Shown in pieces: positions 1 to 8,508 of a DNA stretch of 64,000 nt. The number at the start of each line of letters is the position of its first letter. Position 1 is the first letter of the stretch. The notes beneath the pieces are model-generated. The model was not told the origin of the DNA. It saw only the letters and a program-made list of their open reading frames with translations, and did no database searches. Source of the stretch: Acidovorax radicis (GTDB taxonomy: Bacteria > Pseudomonadota > Gammaproteobacteria > Burkholderiales > Burkholderiaceae_C). The translations under genes and the position numbers were made by a program. The stretch is from NCBI RefSeq assembly GCF_020510705.1, contig NZ_CP075184.1:3534001-3598000 (forward strand). The letters run 5' to 3'.

Positions 1-137
1 TGGTGGCAGGGACCCTGGCCGCATACCTGACGGTGTATGTCTTGCTGTTGCTGGCCTATGTCGGTGTCATCAAATACATGTCCGAGCACTCGACCATGCC
101 CGCCGCCGTGACGCCCCCCACACCCCAGGCTGTTTGA
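1..137 (+). CDS. cydA: Cytochrome bd-type quinol oxidase subunit I, C-terminal end only
   Basis: The window opens inside this gene. The frame from base 3 gives 44 residues and a TGA at 135-137. It shows one hydrophobic helix rich in Leu, Val and Tyr and a short hydrophilic tail ending in prolines, as at the C terminus of CydA/CioA. The call depends mainly on the cydB gene 10 bases downstream, since cydA and cydB are almost always adjacent. Subunit I carries the three hemes and the quinol site of the oxidase in the cytoplasmic membrane. The helix alone would not identify the family. Confidence 0.75.
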   Translation, partial: VAGTLAAYLTVYVLLLLAYVGVIKYMSEHSTMPAAVTPPTPQAV

Positions 138-147
138 AAAGAGTCAC

Positions 148-1161
148 ATGATGGAAACATTGACCTGGGCCACCGCCCTTCCCCTCGTGTTCATGGCTGT
201 GATGGGCCTGGCGTTATTGGCGTATGTCGTGCTGGATGGCTACGACCTGGGCGTGGGCATGTTGCTGCCCTTGGCGACCCCTGCCGAAAAAGACGTGATG
301 GTCTCCAGCATCGGGCCGTTTTGGGACGCCAACGAAACCTGGCTGGTGCTGGGCGTGGGTGTGTTGCTGATCTGTTTTCCGGAGGCACACGGGGTGGTGT
401 TGTCGGCGCTGTACCTGCCCGTGGCGGTCATGCTGATCGGCCTGATCGTGCGTGGTGTGGCGTTTGACTTTCGCGTCAAGGCGCGCGATGCACACAAGGC
501 CGCCTGGAACCACCTCTTCGCCGCCGGCTCGCTGGTCACCACACTGGCCCAGGGCTGGATGCTGGGCGCCTATGTCACCGGCTTTCATACCGACCTGTGG
601 AGCCGCCTGTTTGCCGCAGGCATCGCACTGACCTTGCCCGCTGCCTACGCCATGCTGGGCGTGGGCTGGCTGCTGATGAAAACCGAAGGCGATCTGCAGC
701 GCAAGGCCCTGCGCTGGGGCCAGGGCGTGTTGTGGCCCATGGGTTTTGCCCTCATGGGCATCTCGCTGGCCACGCCGGTGGTAAGCCAGACGGTGTTCAA
801 CAAATGGTTTGTGCTGCCCCAATTTTTTGCATTGCTGCCCATTCCCCTGGCGTGCATCGTGGCGTTTTTTGCCATCCGCCATGTGCTGGCCGCGCCGCGT
901 GTGGTGGCAGCCGGTTATGGATGGGTTGTGTTTGTGGCGACGGTGGCCATTTTTATGCTGGCCTTCTGCGGGCTGGCCTACAGCATCTACCCCTACATCG
1001 TGATTGATCGCCTGACGGTGTGGGAGGCCGCCAGCGCCACCGAGTCGCTGATCGTGATCGGCATCGGCGTGGCCATCACGCTGCCGGTGATCGTGATCTA
1101 CACCGTGTTCATGTACCGCGTGTTCTGGGGCAAGGCGCGGGAGCTGGTGTACGGGTTGTGA
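148..1161 (+). CDS. cydB: Cytochrome bd-type quinol oxidase subunit II
   Basis: This 337-residue integral membrane protein is subunit II of a bd-type oxidase, which passes electrons from quinol to oxygen without pumping protons. The N-terminal region has the family hallmarks: a first helix leading into LDGYDLGVGML near residue 30, and GPFWDANETWLV near residue 57. About eight hydrophobic helices follow. The length fits the shorter CydB/CioB group. Two ATG codons stand in tandem at 148 and 151; either could be used. The gene follows cydA by 10 bases, so the two are one transcript. No cydX-like small gene is visible after it; a family A repeat copy follows directly. Confidence 0.95.
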   Translation: MMETLTWATALPLVFMAVMGLALLAYVVLDGYDLGVGMLLPLATPAEKDVMVSSIGPFWDANETWLVLGVGVLLICFPEAHGVVLSALYLPVAVMLIGLIVRGVAFDFRVKARDAHKAAWNHLFAAGSLVTTLAQGWMLGAYVTGFHTDLWSRLFAAGIALTLPAAYAMLGVGWLLMKTEGDLQRKALRWGQGVLWPMGFALMGISLATPVVSQTVFNKWFVLPQFFALLPIPLACIVAFFAIRHVLAAPRVVAAGYGWVVFVATVAIFMLAFCGLAYSIYPYIVIDRLTVWEAASATESLIVIGIGVAITLPVIVIYTVFMYRVFWGKARELVYGL

Positions 1162-1172
1162 AGATTCACATC

Positions 1173-1230
1173 AAATTGGCCGCCAGCGCTTGGATTTATT
1201 GCGCAAGCAGCTATTAGATTGATAGTAAAT
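1173..1230 (+). repeat. Family A dispersed palindromic repeat, copy 1
   Basis: AT-richer imperfect palindrome between the cydB stop and the convergent nitronate monooxygenase-like gene. It carries the family pattern: TTGGCC, a degenerate AGCGCTT arm, a short spacer, GCGCAAGCAGCTAT, then a TTGATAG-type tail. The arms have diverged from the better copies at 2291 and 40203. It is intergenic and may act as a weak bidirectional hairpin. Confidence 0.75.
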
Positions 1231-1313
1231 CTACACCGCCTGAAACGCGTCACGCCTGTCCCCGCAGCCGCGCATGCAGATGCAGATGCGCTGGCGCCTT
1301 GCAAACCATCACT

Positions 1314-2267
1314 TCACAGCTTCAACCGCGCCCGCGCTGCTTCGTATTCGCGGCGCAGCTTGGCCACAAAATCGGCCGTGCTGGTGACTGCATCAATCGC
1401 GCCAATACCCTGGCCACAGCCCCAGATATCTTTCCACGCCTTTTTGGCGTCGCCGCCAAAGTTCATCTTGCTGGGGTCGGACTCGGGCAGGTTGTCCGGG
1501 TCCATGCCCGCCGCACGGATCGACGGCGCCAGGTAGTTGCCGTGCACGCCGGTGAACAGGTTGCTGTAGACGATGTCGTCAGAGTTGCCGTCCACGATGG
1601 CCTGCTTGTAGGCCTCGCTGGCGCGCGCTTCGTGCGTGGCGATAAAGGCCGAGCCGATGTAGCCGAAGTCTGCCCCCATGGCCTGCGCCGCCAGCACCGC
1701 GCCGCCGCTGGCAATGGAGCCGCTGAGCGCGACGGGGCCATCAAACCACTGGCGAATTTCCTGGATCAGCGCAAACGGGCTTTTCACGCCCGCGTGGCCA
1801 CCAGCACCGGCTGCCACGGCGATCAGGCCGTCGGCGCCCTTTTCAATCGCCTTGTGTGCGAACTTGTTGTTGATGATGTCGTGCAGCACGATGCCGCCCC
1901 AGGCGTGCACGGCCTGGTTCACGTCCTCACGCGCGCCCAGGCTGGTGATGATGATCGGCACCTTGTACTTGGCGCAGACCTGCATGTCGTGCTCCAGGCG
2001 GTCGTTGCTCTTGTGCACGATCTGGTTGATGGCAAAGGGCGCAGCGGGCTTGTCGGGGTGGGCCTTGTTGTAGGCGGCCAGGGTTTCGGTGATCTCGGCG
2101 AGCCACTCGTCCAGCAGCTCGGCGGGGCGGGCGTTGAGCGCGGGCATGGAGCCCACCACGCCGGCCTTGCACTGCTCGATCACGAGCTTGGGGTTGCTGA
2201 TGATGAACAGCGGCGAGCCGATGACGGGCAGCGACAGGTTTTGCAACGCGGGAGGCAGTTTGGACAT
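1314..2267 (-). CDS. NAD(P)H-dependent flavin oxidoreductase, nitronate monooxygenase family
   Basis: The 317-residue protein looks like a complete FMN-dependent TIM barrel of the 2-nitropropane dioxygenase/nitronate monooxygenase family. The N-terminal LPVIGSPLFIISNP strand, the GAGGHAG motif around residues 154-160 with His158 at the usual active-site position, and a later GSAFIATHEA segment are typical. These enzymes oxidise alkyl nitronates or act as enoyl reductases, so the substrate cannot be read from sequence. The ATG at 2267 puts the first barrel strand at the normal distance. It is preceded on its strand by the acyl-CoA dehydrogenase gene 162 bases away, with a repeat copy between them, which suggests a link to acyl-CoA metabolism but not a proven one. 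Confidence 0.85.
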   Translation of the reverse strand: MSKLPPALQNLSLPVIGSPLFIISNPKLVIEQCKAGVVGSMPALNARPAELLDEWLAEITETLAAYNKAHPDKPAAPFAINQIVHKSNDRLEHDMQVCAKYKVPIIITSLGAREDVNQAVHAWGGIVLHDIINNKFAHKAIEKGADGLIAVAAGAGGHAGVKSPFALIQEIRQWFDGPVALSGSIASGGAVLAAQAMGADFGYIGSAFIATHEARASEAYKQAIVDGNSDDIVYSNLFTGVHGNYLAPSIRAAGMDPDNLPESDPSKMNFGGDAKKAWKDIWGCGQGIGAIDAVTSTADFVAKLRREYEAARARLKL

Positions 2268-2290
2268 GGCAACAACTTCCAGGAACAGGT

Positions 2291-2355
2291 TTTGATTGAA
2301 ATAGCCCTCTAGCGCTTATCAGTAAATCGCTAGCAGCTACTATTTTTATAGTAAA
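2291..2355 (+). repeat. Family A dispersed palindromic repeat, copy 2
   Basis: Well preserved copy: CCTCTAGCGCTTAT, a short spacer, ATCGCTAGCAGCTA and a TTTTTATAGTAAA tail. It lies between the acyl-CoA dehydrogenase and nitronate monooxygenase-like genes, just upstream of the latter's start, so it falls in that gene's 5' region. Confidence 0.85.
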
Positions 2356-2429
2356 GGCCTGCACCCTGCACAGGCCTCGTCTCACTCTTTTTTCACTCCT
2401 CAAAGGGCAGGCTGCCCTTTCAGAACGCG

Positions 2430-4220
2430 TTAGAACGCTTCCAGTGCCAGCTCGGTCACGCTGGCAGCACCTTCCACAATGCTGTCACGCAGGCCCGGGG
2501 CTTTGACCAGGATGTGCTCGGCGTAGAACTGGGCCGTGGTGATTTTTGCGCGCATGAATGCCTCGTCCTGTCCCTTGTGCAACAGGTCTTGCGCCACCAG
2601 CAGGCTGCGCGCCAGCTGCCAGCCCGCCACCACATTGCCCGCCAGCATCAGGTAGGGCACGCTGCCTGCAAACACGGCGTTGGGCTGGGCCTTGGTGCCA
2701 CCGGCCACAAAGTCGATCACGTCGAGCAGCGCCTTGCGTGCGGCCGTCAGGCGTTTGGCCACGGCCAGGGCTGCTGGCGTGCCGCTGGCCAGCAGCTCGC
2801 TTTCAGTCTTCTCGATTTGTGCAGCGATGCCCTTGGCCACCTGGCCACCATCGCGCGCCGTCTTGCGGCCCACCAGGTCGTTGGCCTGGATGGCCGTGGT
2901 GCCTTCGTAGATGGTCAGGATCTTGGCGTCGCGGTAGTACTGGGCTGCACCGGTTTCTTCGATGAAGCCCATGCCGCCGTGCACCTGCACGCCCAGGCTG
3001 GTCACTTCCAGGCTGGTTTCGGTGCTGTAGCCCTTGACCAGCGGCACCATGAATTCATAGAACGCCTGGTTCTGCTTGCGCGTGTCGGCGTCGGGGTGGT
3101 GGTGGGCGGCGTCAAACGCGGCAGCGGCCACGGTGGCCATGGCGCGGCAGCCCTCGACGGTGGCGCGCATGGTCATCAGCATGCGCTTGACGTCGGGGTG
3201 GTGGATGATGGTGGCGCTGGCATTGATGCTGCCGTCCACGGGGCGGCTCTGCACGCGGTCTTTGGCGTACTGCACGGCCTTCTGGTAGGCGCGCTCCGAG
3301 ATCGCGATGCCCTGCATGCCCACGGCGTAGCGGGCCGCGTTCATCATGATGAACATGTATTCGAGGCCGCGATTCTCCTGGCCCACCAGGTAGCCCACCG
3401 CGCCACCATGGTCGCCAAACTGCAGCACGGCCGTGGGGCTGGCCTTGATGCCCAGCTTGTGCTCAATGCTCACGCAATGCGCGTCGTTGCGAGCACCCAG
3501 CGAGCCGTCCTTGTTCACCAGGAACTTGGGCACCACGAACAGGCTGATGCCCTTGACGCCCTCGGGCGCGCCCTGCACGCGGGCCAGCACCAGGTGGATG
3601 ATGTTCTCGGCCATGTCATGCTCACCGTAGGTGATGAAGATCTTGGTGCCGAAGATTTTGTAGGTGCCGTCGGGCTGGGGTTCGGCACGCGTGCGCACCA
3701 GGGCCAGGTCCGAGCCCGCCTGGGGTTCGGTCAGGTTCATGGTGCCGGTCCACTGACCGGTCACCAGCTTTTCGAGGTAGGTGGCCTTGAGCTCGTCGCT
3801 GCCTGCGGTCAGCAGTGCCTCGATGGCGCCGTCGGTCAACAGCGGGCACAGCGCAAAGCTCATGTTGGCGCTGTTGGTCATCTCGATGCAGGCCGCGCCA
3901 ATGGTCTTGGGCAGGCCCTGACCGCCAAAGTCGGCCGGGTGCTGCAGGCCCTGCCAGCCGCCTTCGCCGTATTGGCGAAAGGCCTCCTTGAAGCCGGGGG
4001 TGGTGGTGACGACGCCGTCTTTCCAGCTCGATGGGTTCTTGTCGCCTTCGAAGTTGAGCGGAGCCAACACGCCCTCGTTGAACTTGGCGCACTCTTCCAG
4101 CACGGCGGCGGCGGTGTCCAGGCCCGCGTCTTCAAAGCCGGGGATTTGGGCGATCTGTTCAATGTTGGCCAGGTGCTCGATGCCGAACAGCATGTCCTTG
4201 ACGGGGGCGATGTAACTCAT
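2430..4220 (-). CDS. Acyl-CoA dehydrogenase, long form with extra C-terminal domain
   Basis: The 596-residue flavoprotein belongs to the ~600-residue acyl-CoA dehydrogenase group that includes DmdC-like enzymes. The order is an N-terminal helical domain, a beta domain with the MNLTEPQAGSDLA segment near residue 160, a helical domain ending in YEGTTAIQ near residue 438 (where the catalytic glutamate of this group lies), and a C-terminal helical extension of about 140 residues. It oxidises acyl-CoA to 2-enoyl-CoA and hands electrons to ETF, which is encoded just upstream on the same strand (etfBA). A terminator at 4250-4277 separates it from etfA, so it probably has its own promoter. The acyl chain preference cannot be told. 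Confidence 0.92.
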   Translation of the reverse strand: MSYIAPVKDMLFGIEHLANIEQIAQIPGFEDAGLDTAAAVLEECAKFNEGVLAPLNFEGDKNPSSWKDGVVTTTPGFKEAFRQYGEGGWQGLQHPADFGGQGLPKTIGAACIEMTNSANMSFALCPLLTDGAIEALLTAGSDELKATYLEKLVTGQWTGTMNLTEPQAGSDLALVRTRAEPQPDGTYKIFGTKIFITYGEHDMAENIIHLVLARVQGAPEGVKGISLFVVPKFLVNKDGSLGARNDAHCVSIEHKLGIKASPTAVLQFGDHGGAVGYLVGQENRGLEYMFIMMNAARYAVGMQGIAISERAYQKAVQYAKDRVQSRPVDGSINASATIIHHPDVKRMLMTMRATVEGCRAMATVAAAAFDAAHHHPDADTRKQNQAFYEFMVPLVKGYSTETSLEVTSLGVQVHGGMGFIEETGAAQYYRDAKILTIYEGTTAIQANDLVGRKTARDGGQVAKGIAAQIEKTESELLASGTPAALAVAKRLTAARKALLDVIDFVAGGTKAQPNAVFAGSVPYLMLAGNVVAGWQLARSLLVAQDLLHKGQDEAFMRAKITTAQFYAEHILVKAPGLRDSIVEGAASVTELALEAF

Positions 4221-4249
4221 GGGCGTCTCCGGAAAAGCAAAAAATTGTC

Positions 4250-4277
4250 AAAAAAAAGGCATCGCAAGCGATGCCTT
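4250..4277 (-). terminator. Intrinsic terminator after etfA
   Basis: A 10-base stem (AAGGCATCGC with GCGATGCCTT) closes on a very short AA turn and, read on the minus strand, is followed by eight T residues. It lies between the etfA stop and the acyl-CoA dehydrogenase start. Confidence 0.8.
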
Positions 4278-4309
4278 CAGGCTGCAAGCAGCAGATGCAA
4301 TGGCCTCTG

Positions 4310-5242
4310 TCAGAGCGCGGCGACCAGTTCCGGCACGGCCGTGAACAGGTCGGCCACGAGCCCATAGTCGGCCACGCTGAAGATCGGCGCTTCGGGGTCC
4401 TTGTTGATCGCCACGATCACCTTGGAGTCCTTCATCCCAGCCAAGTGCTGGATCGCACCCGAGATGCCGGCTGCCACATACAGCTGCGGCGCCACGATCT
4501 TGCCGGTCTGGCCCACCTGCAGGTCGTTGGGGGCGTAGCCCGCATCGACGGCAGCGCGGCTAGCACCGATGGCGGCGCCCAGCTTGTCGGCCAGGGGGGT
4601 GATGACTTCGTCGAACTTTTCCTTGCTGCCCAGCGCCCGGCCACCGGAGACGATGATCTTGGCGGCAGTCAACTCGGGGCGGTCGCTCTTGGCGATTTCG
4701 CTGCCCATGAAGGTGCTCTTGCCTGCGTCGGCGGTCGCTGCGGCGGTTTCGACGGCGGCTGCGCCACCGGTGGCGGCTGCCGCGTCAAAGCCCGTGGTGC
4801 GCACGGTGATGATCTTCACGCTGTCGGCGCTTTGCACGGTGGCAATGGCGTTGCCTGCGTAGATGGGGCGCTCGAAGGTGTCAGCAGACACCACCTTGGT
4901 GATGTCGCTGATCTGGGCCACGTCGAGTTTGGCGGCCACGCGGGGGGCCACGTTCTTACCGCTGGCGGTGGCGGGGAACAGGATGTGGCTGTAGTTGGAG
5001 GCGATGGCCAGCACTTGGGCGGCTACGTTCTCGGCCAGGCCGTGTTCGAGGCCGGGGGCGTCGGCGTGCAGGACTTTGGCAACGCCAGCGATCTGGCCCG
5101 CAGCGGCAGCAGCAGCGCCCGCATTGTGGCCAGCCACGAGCACGTGCACGTCGCCGCCGCAGGCAACAGCGGCCGTGACGGTGTTGAGGGTTGCGCCCTT
5201 GATGGACGCATTGTCGTGTTCAGCAATAACGAGTACGGTCAT
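4310..5242 (-). CDS. etfA: Electron transfer flavoprotein alpha subunit
   Basis: EtfA carries the FAD of the ETF heterodimer, which collects electrons from acyl-CoA dehydrogenases and passes them to ETF-quinone oxidoreductase. The 310-residue length is normal. The N-terminal half is Ala-rich and less conserved; the C-terminal FAD domain begins near residue 190 ([11 protein letters not shown]) and holds the strongly conserved [20 protein letters not shown] and GAIQHLAGM segments. etfB lies upstream on the same strand with a 12-base gap, so the two are one operon, and it ends at the terminator at 4250-4277. Confidence 0.96.
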   Translation of the reverse strand: MTVLVIAEHDNASIKGATLNTVTAAVACGGDVHVLVAGHNAGAAAAAAGQIAGVAKVLHADAPGLEHGLAENVAAQVLAIASNYSHILFPATASGKNVAPRVAAKLDVAQISDITKVVSADTFERPIYAGNAIATVQSADSVKIITVRTTGFDAAAATGGAAAVETAAATADAGKSTFMGSEIAKSDRPELTAAKIIVSGGRALGSKEKFDEVITPLADKLGAAIGASRAAVDAGYAPNDLQVGQTGKIVAPQLYVAAGISGAIQHLAGMKDSKVIVAINKDPEAPIFSVADYGLVADLFTAVPELVAAL

Positions 5243-5254
5243 TTCTTGTTCTCC

Positions 5255-6004
5255 TTAGATGACTTTGGCTTCGTTCTTGAGCTTGTCGACCAGGGCAGCC
5301 ACGTCGGCCACCTTGACGCCAGCGCCGCGCTTGGCGGGCTCGGTCACTTTGAGGGTCTTCAGGCGCGGAGCCACGTCCACACCGAGGTCTTCGGGCTTGA
5401 CGGTGTCGAGCTGCTTTTTCTTGGCCTTCATGATGTTGGGCAAGGTGACGTAGCGGGGCTCGTTCAGGCGCAGGTCGGTGGTGATGACGGCGGGCAGCGT
5501 CAAAACCAGGGTTTCCAGGCCGCCGTCCACTTCGCGGGTGACGCTGACCTTGTCGGCCGAGAGTTCCACCTTGTTGGCAAACGTGGCCTGGGGCAGGTCG
5601 GCCAGGGCCGCCAGCATCTGGCCGGTCTGGTTGGCGTCGTCGTCGATGGCTTGTTTGCCCAGGATGATGAGCCCGGGCTGCTCTTTGTCGACCAGCGCCT
5701 TCAAGAGCTTGGCCACGGCCAGGGGCTGCAGTTCCACATCGGTTTCGACGAGGATGGCGCGGTCGGCGCCAATGGCCATGGCGGTGCGCAGGGTTTCCTG
5801 GCATTGGGCCACGCCGCAGGAGACTGCGATGACTTCGGTCACCAGGCCTTTTTCTTTCAGGCGCACAGCCTCTTCGACGGCGATTTCGTCAAAGGGGTTC
5901 ATGCTCATCTTCACGTTGGCGATGTCCACACCCGTGTTGTCCGACTTCACGCGGACCTTCACGTTGTAGTCCACCACGCGCTTGACAGGGACCAAGACCT
6001 TCAT
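5255..6004 (-). CDS. etfB: Electron transfer flavoprotein beta subunit
   Basis: The 249-residue beta subunit binds AMP and forms the docking arm for partner dehydrogenases. The [16 protein letters not shown] start, [16 protein letters not shown] near residue 36, and [15 protein letters not shown] near residue 120 are family signatures. The conserved [16 protein letters not shown] segment follows at about residue 165. The ATG at 6004 is preceded by AGGAGCCGCAGC, a usable ribosome site. It is the first gene of etfBA, and a 12-base palindrome sits about 30 bases upstream of the start (6037-6048). Confidence 0.96.
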   Translation of the reverse strand: MKVLVPVKRVVDYNVKVRVKSDNTGVDIANVKMSMNPFDEIAVEEAVRLKEKGLVTEVIAVSCGVAQCQETLRTAMAIGADRAILVETDVELQPLAVAKLLKALVDKEQPGLIILGKQAIDDDANQTGQMLAALADLPQATFANKVELSADKVSVTREVDGGLETLVLTLPAVITTDLRLNEPRYVTLPNIMKAKKKQLDTVKPEDLGVDVAPRLKTLKVTEPAKRGAGVKVADVAALVDKLKNEAKVI

Positions 6005-6031
6005 GCTGCGGCTCCTAAATAGTTGGTTGAA

Positions 6032-6048
6032 TTGACGTTTACGTAAAC
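6032..6048 (-). promoter_or_regulatory. Candidate operator upstream of etfBA
   Basis: The perfect palindrome GTTTACGTAAAC (6037-6048), extended on one side to TTGACGTTTACGTAAAC, sits 28-44 bases before the etfB start. It resembles motifs I recall for the MerR-type regulator LiuR of acyl-CoA and branched-chain amino acid catabolism genes in proteobacteria. No such regulator is encoded nearby, so the assignment is inference from the motif and the target. Confidence 0.45.
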
Positions 6049-6224
6049 CAGATCATTCTATGCCGCACTGCAGCGAAACCGCTGCCCAGACGAGACACAG
6101 ATCACATGTTCCACAAAAAAGAACGATCGTGCTTTTTGTGAATTATAGGCGACGGCCTGGCGCCCCTGTCCACTGGCAGCTGTCGTCGGTGGCAACTCGG
6201 GGACATGCGCTGGCTCTCTGTACA

Positions 6225-7547
6225 TCACCCGGCCGGCACGGATGCCCCCGTGGCCCCGGAAGGCAGCCCCTGTGGCAAAGCACCACCACCTTGCACATGC
6301 ACGACCCGCTGCGGGAAAGGGATATCAATGTGATGGGCGCGCAGCGCGCTCAGGATGGCGCGGTTGATCTCCGAGCGCAGGCCCAATGACCCGTTTTCGG
6401 GGTCGGATATCCAGAAGCCCACGGTGAACTCCAGCCCATCGGCGCCGAACGCCGACAAGGCGACACTTGGAGCTGGTTCGCGCAACACACGGCTGCTGGC
6501 GAACGCAGACTCGCCCAACAACCTGGACACCAGATCCACGTCGCTGTCGTAACCGACGCTCACCACCGTGGACAGCCAGACCCGGGGGTCGGCCAGCGAC
6601 AGGTTTTCGACCCGCTGGGTGATCAGCATTTCATTGGGCACGATGGATTCACGCCCCGTGGAAGACCGCACCACGGTGTAGCGGGCATTGATGCTGGTGA
6701 TACGGCCCTCGAAGTTATCCACCCGCACGTTATCGCCAATGCGCATGCTGCGCTCGGCCAGGACGACAAAACCGCTGACATAGTTGGCCGCCAGCTTCTG
6801 CAAGCCAAAACCAATGCCCACCCCCACGGCCCCACCCAGCACGGACAGCGCCGTCAGGTCGATGCCCACGGTCGACAAGGCCATCATCAGCCCCACAAAG
6901 ACCAGCAGCGCACGCACCGCATTGCTCACCGCCTTGCGCAGCGACAGCTCAGCCCCCGTGGCAGCGTGCAGCAGGCGCGACTCGATGGCGGCGGAAACCC
7001 ACAACGCAATGAGCAGCACGGCACCGGCCGTCAGCACGCCTTCGATCATGGTGCGCACCGACAGCGTGGTGCCCCCCACCTTCCAATGGATCTGATCGAG
7101 TTCATCGAGCACCAGCGGCAACAGGCCCGTGACCCACAGCACCATGCCCAGCCAGGCCAACCACGAGATGGAGCGCTCGATGGGCCGCACCCAGCTGGCC
7201 TCTGGAAAAGCCACCTGCAAGACCTTGACCCCCGCGCGTATGACCACCAACGCCACCAGTGCCGGGATCGCGATCTTGAAAGCTGCCAGCGCCACCCACT
7301 GCTGCAGCCCGGTACGCGCCACATAAGCCAGGCACAACAGCACCAGCGGGAACAGCGCACCGTCCACGATCCGTGCGCCAAACAATATGGAACGGGGGTC
7401 GCCCCGGCGCAGGCCCCGCTGCAGCACTCGCACCAGCAGCCATGCCAGGGCCGCACACCCCGCCAGCGCCGCCAGTTCCACCAGCACCGTAGGGCGCAAA
7501 AAAGCCTGCGTCCACAGGCCCATATCGTCGAACATCAGCTTGTCCAT
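6225..7547 (-). CDS. MscS-family mechanosensitive channel
   Basis: A 440-residue membrane protein with at least five hydrophobic helices in the first half and an MscS core in the second. The pore-lining helix and following beta domain are clear: GGAVGVGIGFGLQKLAANY is followed by ERSMRIGDNVRV and RYTVVRSSTGRESIVPNE, the classical MscS middle domain. It is larger than E. coli MscS (286 residues) because of extra N-terminal helices, as in MscM/YbdG-like members. It probably relieves turgor on osmotic downshock. I chose the ATG at 7547; a GTG five codons upstream is possible. It lies 33 bases downstream of the crotonase-fold gene on the same strand. Confidence 0.9.
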   Translation of the reverse strand: MDKLMFDDMGLWTQAFLRPTVLVELAALAGCAALAWLLVRVLQRGLRRGDPRSILFGARIVDGALFPLVLLCLAYVARTGLQQWVALAAFKIAIPALVALVVIRAGVKVLQVAFPEASWVRPIERSISWLAWLGMVLWVTGLLPLVLDELDQIHWKVGGTTLSVRTMIEGVLTAGAVLLIALWVSAAIESRLLHAATGAELSLRKAVSNAVRALLVFVGLMMALSTVGIDLTALSVLGGAVGVGIGFGLQKLAANYVSGFVVLAERSMRIGDNVRVDNFEGRITSINARYTVVRSSTGRESIVPNEMLITQRVENLSLADPRVWLSTVVSVGYDSDVDLVSRLLGESAFASSRVLREPAPSVALSAFGADGLEFTVGFWISDPENGSLGLRSEINRAILSALRAHHIDIPFPQRVVHVQGGGALPQGLPSGATGASVPAG

Positions 7548-7580
7548 GGCGGTAATCTTCACAACGGTGTGCTCAACGGC

Positions 7581-8369
7581 TCAACACTTCCAGCGTGGCT
7601 GGCGTTTTTCTGCGAAGGCGCGAGCACCCTCTTGCGCAGCCTCGTCCATCATGTTGGTGGCCATGGTCTGGCCCGCCAGCTGGTAGGCGGCATCAATGCC
7701 CAACTCGCGCTGCTGATACACCAGCGCCTTGCCCATGGCCACGGCCACCCGAGGCTTTTGCAGGATGGATTGCACCAGTTGCTCCACCTCGGCATCCAGC
7801 GCATCGACAGATACCACGCGATTGACCAGGCCCTGCGCCAGCGCTGTGGGGGCATCGATGAAATCGCCCGTGAGCAACATTTCCATCGCCCGCTTGGCGG
7901 GCACATTGCGCACCAGTGGCACGCTGGGCGTGGCACAAAACAGGCCGTAGTGGATGCCGCTGGTGGCAAAGCTGGCGGTGTCCGCCGCTACCGCCAGGTC
8001 CGACTGCGCCACCAGTTGGCAACCCGCCGCCGTCGCCATGCCGTGCACGCGTGCTATCACCGGTACAGGGAGTTTGTGGATGCTGAGCATCACGCGGCTG
8101 CACTGGGCAAAAAGCTTCTGGTAATACGCCAGCTCCGGTTGCGCGGCCATCTCCTTGAGGTTGTGGCCAGCGCAAAACGCCTTGCCAACGGCGGCCAGCA
8201 CCACCACACGCACCGACTCGTCACGACCCGCATCGTCCAGCGCCTGCTGCAGCGCAGAGAGCATCTCGCTGCCCAGCGCGTTGAAGCGGGCAGGGTCGTT
8301 GAGGGTCAGGGTGACCACACCGCGTGGTTCGTGGGTGATCTGCAACAGGTCATCGGCATTCGTTTTCAT
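7581..8369 (-). CDS. Crotonase-fold protein, ECHDC3-like (annotated usually as enoyl-CoA hydratase)
   Basis: The 262-residue protein has the crotonase fold: GKAFCAGHNLKEM near residue 60 is the oxyanion-hole strand of the family. The two glutamates that make an enoyl-CoA hydratase are not where expected: the helix after the oxyanion glycine reads AGCQLVAQSDLAVA, with Gln for the first Glu, and the next loop reads SGIHYGLFCATPSV, with no second Glu. That matches the ECHDC3-type subgroup, whose reaction is unsettled. The ATG at 8369 is preceded by GGAGAAATC, a good ribosome site; the open frame continues upstream but through a repeat. Its neighbours suggest acyl-CoA metabolism, but I would not call it a hydratase. 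Confidence 0.85.
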   Translation of the reverse strand: MKTNADDLLQITHEPRGVVTLTLNDPARFNALGSEMLSALQQALDDAGRDESVRVVVLAAVGKAFCAGHNLKEMAAQPELAYYQKLFAQCSRVMLSIHKLPVPVIARVHGMATAAGCQLVAQSDLAVAADTASFATSGIHYGLFCATPSVPLVRNVPAKRAMEMLLTGDFIDAPTALAQGLVNRVVSVDALDAEVEQLVQSILQKPRVAVAMGKALVYQQRELGIDAAYQLAGQTMATNMMDEAAQEGARAFAEKRQPRWKC

Positions 8370-8424
8370 GATTTCTCCAGTGTTCTGCACTGCCCAGTGC
8401 CGCCGAAACCGGCGCGGCTCCAGG

Positions 8425-8508
8425 CCAGTGCCACCGCGGAACTGGCTTTGCCAGGCCACGGGTGGCGTCCCCCTTGGGGGAAGACGCCGCAGGCGGCTCA
8501 GGGGGGAA
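8425..8508 (-). repeat. Family B GC-rich dispersed repeat, copy 1
   Basis: Read on the minus strand it starts CCCCCCTGAGCCGCCTGCGG, then a run of C, AA, a run of G, and GACGCCACC. The same layout (CCCCCCTGAG, a CGC-rich stretch, and a C-run/G-run hairpin) occurs at 10437. It fills the space between the crotonase-fold gene and the HDAC-like gene, and may serve as a strong hairpin in the transcript. Confidence 0.6.

Noticed and set aside
2514..4367. 617-residue open frame antisense to the acyl-CoA dehydrogenase
   Set aside because: His/Gly/Ala-rich, low-complexity translation opposite a well conserved gene; a product of high GC, not a gene.
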